A stretch of 64,000 nucleotides of DNA. Origin: Alphaproteobacteria bacterium. Its GTDB lineage: Bacteria > Pseudomonadota > Alphaproteobacteria > Puniceispirillales > Puniceispirillaceae. Each line of letters opens with the position of its first letter. The stretch's first letter is position 1. Below the pieces are notes generated by a model that saw nothing but the letters and a program-made list of their open reading frames with translations, searched no databases and was not told where the DNA came from. Made by a program: the position numbers and the translations under genes. Shown here in pieces: positions 60,391 through 64,000 of the stretch. The stretch spans positions 1 to 64,000 of the forward strand of contig JADHLH010000002.1 in NCBI GenBank assembly GCA_016780765.1, written 5' to 3'.

Positions 60391-61878
60391 ATGTTGATGC
60401 CCGAACCAGACCAGCAGGTCATTGACCGGCGTGATGATATCTGCCACGCGTTGCGCAAACTGGTGCCGGCAGCGTGCGTTGTTGATTCGACCGAAAGCAT
60501 GCGTGCTTTTGATGCCGACGGATTGTCGGCTTATCGCCAGCTGCCTCTGGCTGTTGTGCTGCCTGAAACGGTCGACCAGATTGCCGCTGTGATGAAATGG
60601 TGCCACCAGAACGAGATCAAGCTGGTACCGCGCGGGGCCGGCACCTCACTGTCGGGCGGGGCGTTGCCGCTGGCTGATGCCGTGCTGCTGGGGCTCGGCA
60701 AGTTCAATCGCATTCATGAAATTGATTATGGCAACCGATGTGTGGTGGCCCAGCCCGGTGTCACCAATCTGGCTATCACCCATGCTGTTCAGGCTGACGG
60801 GTTCTATTATGCGCCGGACCCGTCCAGTCAGATCGCCTGTTCGGTTGGCGGTAATGTTGCCGAGAATTCTGGCGGGGTCCACTGCCTGAAATACGGTTTG
60901 ACAACCAACAATCTGCTGGGTGTCGAGATTGTGACGATGGAAGGGGAGATCCTGCGCTTTGGTGGCAAGCATCTCGATGCCGGGGATTATGACCTGATGG
61001 GCATCATGACCGGATCAGAAGGCCTGCTGGGTGTTGTCAGCGAGGTGACGTTGCGCATTCTGCAAAAGCCTGCCACGGCGCGTGCCTTGCTTGTTGGCTT
61101 TGATGATACGGATTCGGCGGGTACGGCTGTTGGCGATGTGATTGCTGCTGGCATCATCCCGGCAGGTATGGAGATGATGGACGGGCTGGCGATCAATGCG
61201 GCAGAGGATTTTGCCAATGCCGGATATCCGCGTGAGGCCGCTGCATTGCTGATTATCGAACTGGACGGGCCGGAAGTTGAGGTGGATGCGCTGATCGAAC
61301 GTGTTGAAGCCATTTTGCGCACCGCTGGTGCCTCGTCGGTTCGTGTCAGCCAGTCCGAGGAAGAGCGCAATCTGTTCTGGGCCGGGCGGAAGTCAGCTTT
61401 TCCGGCGGTCGGGCGCATTTCGCCCGATTATCTGTGTATGGATGGTACAATTCCGCGCCGCAGGCTACCTGATATGATGCGGCGGATGGCTTCGCTCAGC
61501 CAGCAATACGGCTTGCGGGTGGCAAACGTGTTTCATGCGGGCGACGGCAATTTGCATCCGTTGATCCTGTTTGATGCCAACATACCGGGTGAGCTGGAAC
61601 GCGCCGAGGATTTTGGCGCCGATATACTGAAAAGCTGCGTTGAAATGGGCGGTGTGCTGACCGGTGAGCATGGCGTTGGTGTTGAAAAGCGTGACCTGAT
61701 GACCATCCAGTTCACCGAGGATGATCTGAAACAGCAGCAGCGGCTGAAATGTGCTTTTGATCCCGGACATCTTTTGAATCCCGGCAAGGTATTTCCGCAT
61801 CTGCATCGCTGTGCCGAACTGGGCAGGCTGCATGTCCATAAAGGCAAGATGCCGCATCCCGATCTGCCAAGGTTCTGA
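60391..61878 (+). CDS. glcD: Glycolate oxidase FAD subunit GlcD
   Basis: This 495-residue FAD-linked oxidase of the VAO fold oxidises glycolate to glyoxylate together with GlcE and GlcF. The FAD-binding stretch is RGAGTSLSGGALPL near residue 90 and PDPSSQIACSVGGNVAENSGG near residue 150. The C-terminal AGDGNLHP and GEHGVGVEKR blocks of the family are intact. GGAGAC precedes ATG 60391; the longer frame from 60331 is less likely. The operon continues with glcE 43 bases on. Confidence 0.92.
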   Translation: MLMPEPDQQVIDRRDDICHALRKLVPAACVVDSTESMRAFDADGLSAYRQLPLAVVLPETVDQIAAVMKWCHQNEIKLVPRGAGTSLSGGALPLADAVLLGLGKFNRIHEIDYGNRCVVAQPGVTNLAITHAVQADGFYYAPDPSSQIACSVGGNVAENSGGVHCLKYGLTTNNLLGVEIVTMEGEILRFGGKHLDAGDYDLMGIMTGSEGLLGVVSEVTLRILQKPATARALLVGFDDTDSAGTAVGDVIAAGIIPAGMEMMDGLAINAAEDFANAGYPREAAALLIIELDGPEVEVDALIERVEAILRTAGASSVRVSQSEEERNLFWAGRKSAFPAVGRISPDYLCMDGTIPRRRLPDMMRRMASLSQQYGLRVANVFHAGDGNLHPLILFDANIPGELERAEDFGADILKSCVEMGGVLTGEHGVGVEKRDLMTIQFTEDDLKQQQRLKCAFDPGHLLNPGKVFPHLHRCAELGRLHVHKGKMPHPDLPRF

Positions 61879-61921
61879 CCAGAGTCTTGCCACACAACCA
61901 ACACCAACTGCGGGTATTCCT

Positions 61922-63124
61922 ATGACAGACGTCATTGCCACCAGTCTTGCCGACGTGAAAGACGCTGTCGAAAGCGCGATTGCGGCCGGGCATCGACTGG
62001 AGGTGCGCGGCACTGGTTCCAAGAGCAACCTTGGCCGCGAATGCAATGCCGATGCGGCGCTGGATGTTTCTAAAATGGCTGGCATTGTTGATTACCAGCC
62101 TGAAGAGCTGGTCATGACGCTGCGCGCGGGCACGCCAATGGATGAGGTTGAGGCTGCATTGGCAGATGCCCGCCAGATGCTGGCGTTCGAGCCGCCGCGT
62201 ATGGGGCGGATTTCGAGCGGACCACGCAGCGAATTGCAGGGTACAATCGGTGGCATTGTGGCAGCAAACCTGTCCGGCCCCCGGCGGCTGACAGCAGGCG
62301 CAACACGCGATTACCTGCTGGGTTTCGAAGCCATTTCGGGGCGAGGTGAGCTGTTCAAATCAGGCGGCCGGGTGATGAAGAATGTAACAGGCTATGATTT
62401 GTCTAAGCTGATGTGCGGGTCATTTGGCACGCTGGCAGTGATGGATGAAATTACCCTGAAAACGTTGCCTGCACCGGAAACCAGTCAGTCGTTGCTGGTT
62501 GCATGTGCAGACTTTGCGGCTGCCACAAAAACCATCGCCCAGATATTCGCAACTCCGCATGAACCGGGTGCCGCAGCAATACTGCCGCAAAGCATTGCTG
62601 CCGAGGAAGCGGTTGATACTGGCGGTGCCTTTACCGTTATCATCCGGCTTGAGGGGATTGAGGCGTCGGTAGCTGACCGTATTGCCAATCTGCAAGCAAT
62701 GACAGGCGGCGAGACCATTGCCAAACCGGCCAGTGAAACCTTGTGGCAACGTATTCGTGATGTGCAGCCATTGGCCGAAAAGCCGCATGATCTGTGGAAA
62801 GTGTCTTGTGCACCGTCCGATGCGCCGCGCCTTGTGGAGTCCCTTGATTCGGCGATGGGTGTTCGTTTCATGGCCGACTGGGCTGGCGGCTTGCTGTGGT
62901 TCGGGGCCAGCCGGTCCCGTGATCTTGGCAACCGGCTTCGCGCGGTCGTTGCGGAACTGGATAGCGGGTTTGCAATGCTGGTGCGTGATGTGGCGGTAAC
63001 ACGTGATGAGATAGCCCCGTTCCAGCCGTTGCCAGCACCGCTGTTCGAGCTTCACAAGCGTGTCAAAGCGTCATTTGATCCACGTGGTGTGCTGAATTAC
63101 GGGCGCATGCATAGCGGTATCTGA
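61922..63124 (+). CDS. glcE: Glycolate oxidase subunit GlcE
   Basis: This 400-residue second FAD-domain subunit has a shorter FAD-binding domain than GlcD. RGTGSKSNLG is near residue 30, EPPRMG near residue 98 and GGIVAANLSGPRR near residue 115. The late KNVTGYDLSKLMCGSFGTL near residue 150 is highly typical of GlcE. ATG 61922 has a weak ribosome site; an upstream frame from 61811 overlaps glcD and is rejected. glcF follows after 9 bases. Confidence 0.9.
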   Translation: MTDVIATSLADVKDAVESAIAAGHRLEVRGTGSKSNLGRECNADAALDVSKMAGIVDYQPEELVMTLRAGTPMDEVEAALADARQMLAFEPPRMGRISSGPRSELQGTIGGIVAANLSGPRRLTAGATRDYLLGFEAISGRGELFKSGGRVMKNVTGYDLSKLMCGSFGTLAVMDEITLKTLPAPETSQSLLVACADFAAATKTIAQIFATPHEPGAAAILPQSIAAEEAVDTGGAFTVIIRLEGIEASVADRIANLQAMTGGETIAKPASETLWQRIRDVQPLAEKPHDLWKVSCAPSDAPRLVESLDSAMGVRFMADWAGGLLWFGASRSRDLGNRLRAVVAELDSGFAMLVRDVAVTRDEIAPFQPLPAPLFELHKRVKASFDPRGVLNYGRMHSGI

Positions 63125-63133
63125 GAGAGAGCG

Positions 63134-64000
63134 ATGCAAACCCATTTTACCGAGGCGCAGCTTGAAGACCCGCAAACCCGTGAGGCGGATGCCATCCTGC
63201 GTAAATGCGTGCATTGCGGCTTTTGTACCGCTACCTGTCCAACCTATGTGCTGACTGGCGATGAAAGGGACAGCCCGCGTGGCCGGATCTGGTTGATGCG
63301 TGAATTGCTGGAATCGCCCGAAACTGTCAGCGCCGACACCGGCTTTCATCTTGATCGCTGTCTTGGTTGTCAGTCCTGCATGACAACTTGTCCGTCCGGT
63401 GTTGATTATGCGCATTTGCTGGATATCGGACGTGAGCGTATGGATGCCGTCAACAAGCGTTCGGTGGCTGACCGTCTGATGCGCCGTCTGCTGGCCATCG
63501 TGATCCCGCATGCCGAACGCTTTCACCTGATGATGCGGCTTGGCGGCGTCGCGCGCCTGTTTGCGCCGGTCTTGCCGGCCTCGATGAAAGCAGCGCTGAA
63601 AAAGATGCCGGTACGTGTCGGGCGTCTGGACAAGATTGGCAGCAAAACGGTTACATTTGCTGCCCGCACGCAATCCCGGCGGCGGGTGATCCTGCTGGCT
63701 GGCTGTGCGCAGCGTGCGCTTGACCCCGGTATCAACGCCAGCACTGTGCGCGTTCTTGGCAAGCTGGGGGTGGATGTCACGGTGCGCAGCGAATCCTATT
63801 GCTGCGGTGCACTTGCCCACCATATCGGCGAGGGCGATGCCGCGCATGAGGCAATGCGCGCAAATCTGCTGGCATGGCGTGAGGAAATCGAAGCTGGCGA
63901 CATTGATGCCATCATCACCAATGCGTCTGGATGCGGCACCATGGTCAAGGATTACGGTCATCTGGCTGCAGGGGACCCGGAACTGGCCGATATCGCCGCA
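63134..64000 (+). CDS. glcF: Glycolate oxidase iron-sulfur subunit GlcF (partial)
   Basis: The open frame runs from ATG 63134 off the window end (289 codons seen; the family is usually longer than 400). Two 4Fe-4S motifs are present, C25-C28-C31-C35 (CVHCGFCTATCP) and C76-C79-C82-C86 (CLGCQSCMTTCP). A CCG domain follows with SYCCGALAHH near residue 219. GlcF passes electrons from the flavin subunits to the quinone pool. Confidence 0.92.
   Translation, partial: MQTHFTEAQLEDPQTREADAILRKCVHCGFCTATCPTYVLTGDERDSPRGRIWLMRELLESPETVSADTGFHLDRCLGCQSCMTTCPSGVDYAHLLDIGRERMDAVNKRSVADRLMRRLLAIVIPHAERFHLMMRLGGVARLFAPVLPASMKAALKKMPVRVGRLDKIGSKTVTFAARTQSRRRVILLAGCAQRALDPGINASTVRVLGKLGVDVTVRSESYCCGALAHHIGEGDAAHEAMRANLLAWREEIEAGDIDAIITNASGCGTMVKDYGHLAAGDPELADIAA

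Noticed and set aside
1-64000. tRNA genes, insertion sequences or prophage
   Set aside because: I found no cloverleaf with a T-loop GTTCGA context, no transposase or integrase, and no paired terminal inverted repeats.

Overview
The window looks like a chromosome segment of a free-living, probably marine, alphaproteobacterium with moderate G+C. I infer this from the 41-residue zinc-free form of ribosomal protein bL36, the ccmE and PCu(A)C copper/cytochrome genes, and the dense set of ABC importers, EamA permeases and organic-acid or amino-acid catabolic genes. The style resembles SAR116/Puniceispirillum-type genomes, but that is an impression and not a test. About 63 protein genes are tightly packed, with many 4-base ATGA/GTGA overlaps. 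I see no tRNA, rRNA, CRISPR array, prophage or insertion sequence.

Layout. 1-9.5 kb holds a D-amino-acid-type aminotransferase, a Rieske oxygenase, an EamA permease with an SGNH hydrolase, a YnjBCD-type ABC importer whose ATPase is divergently transcribed, a serine hydrolase and a rhodanese. 9.6-11.6 kb is propionyl-CoA synthetase. 11.6-16.7 kb is a complete branched-chain (Liv) ABC importer, followed by an aromatic-type aminotransferase, a ThDP enzyme, a class-V aminotransferase-like enzyme and a PatB/MalY C-S lyase (to 22.8 kb). 22.8-27.5 kb holds an FAA hydrolase, an EamA permease, an MBL-fold hydrolase, an SDR and another aminotransferase. 27.5-32.5 kb is a divergent cluster for the lower protocatechuate 4,5-cleavage route (LigJ, LigC, GalD/LigU, LigI) without the ring-cleaving dioxygenase or the terminal aldolase. 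32.6-36.3 kb is a TerC protein and a ferric-iron ABC importer behind two palindromic operators.

36.4-50.4 kb is a nitrogen/osmolyte region: an FMN alpha-hydroxyacid oxidase, a PhyH / diaminopropionate-ammonia-lyase / M24-peptidase operon, a ureohydrolase, a clear creatinase, a polyamine-type ABC importer coupled to an EamA permease, and an aldehyde dehydrogenase. 50.5-59.9 kb is mixed housekeeping: a methyltransferase, a GFA protein, EamA, CcmE, a cytochrome c with an alpha-hydroxyacid dehydrogenase, PCu(A)C, a flavodoxin-like protein, PhhB, AzlCD, Pgk and MsrA. 60.0-64.0 kb is rpmJ and glycolate oxidase glcDEF, cut by the window end.

Taken together the genes import and oxidise amino acids, guanidino compounds, hydroxyacids and aromatic breakdown products. 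The most unusual structural signal is a set of short tandem repeats of 12-20 bases. Their units differ in sequence from site to site, and most start at or just after stop codons. A second is a CTAGTnT -10-like motif that recurs 28-71 bases before start codons.
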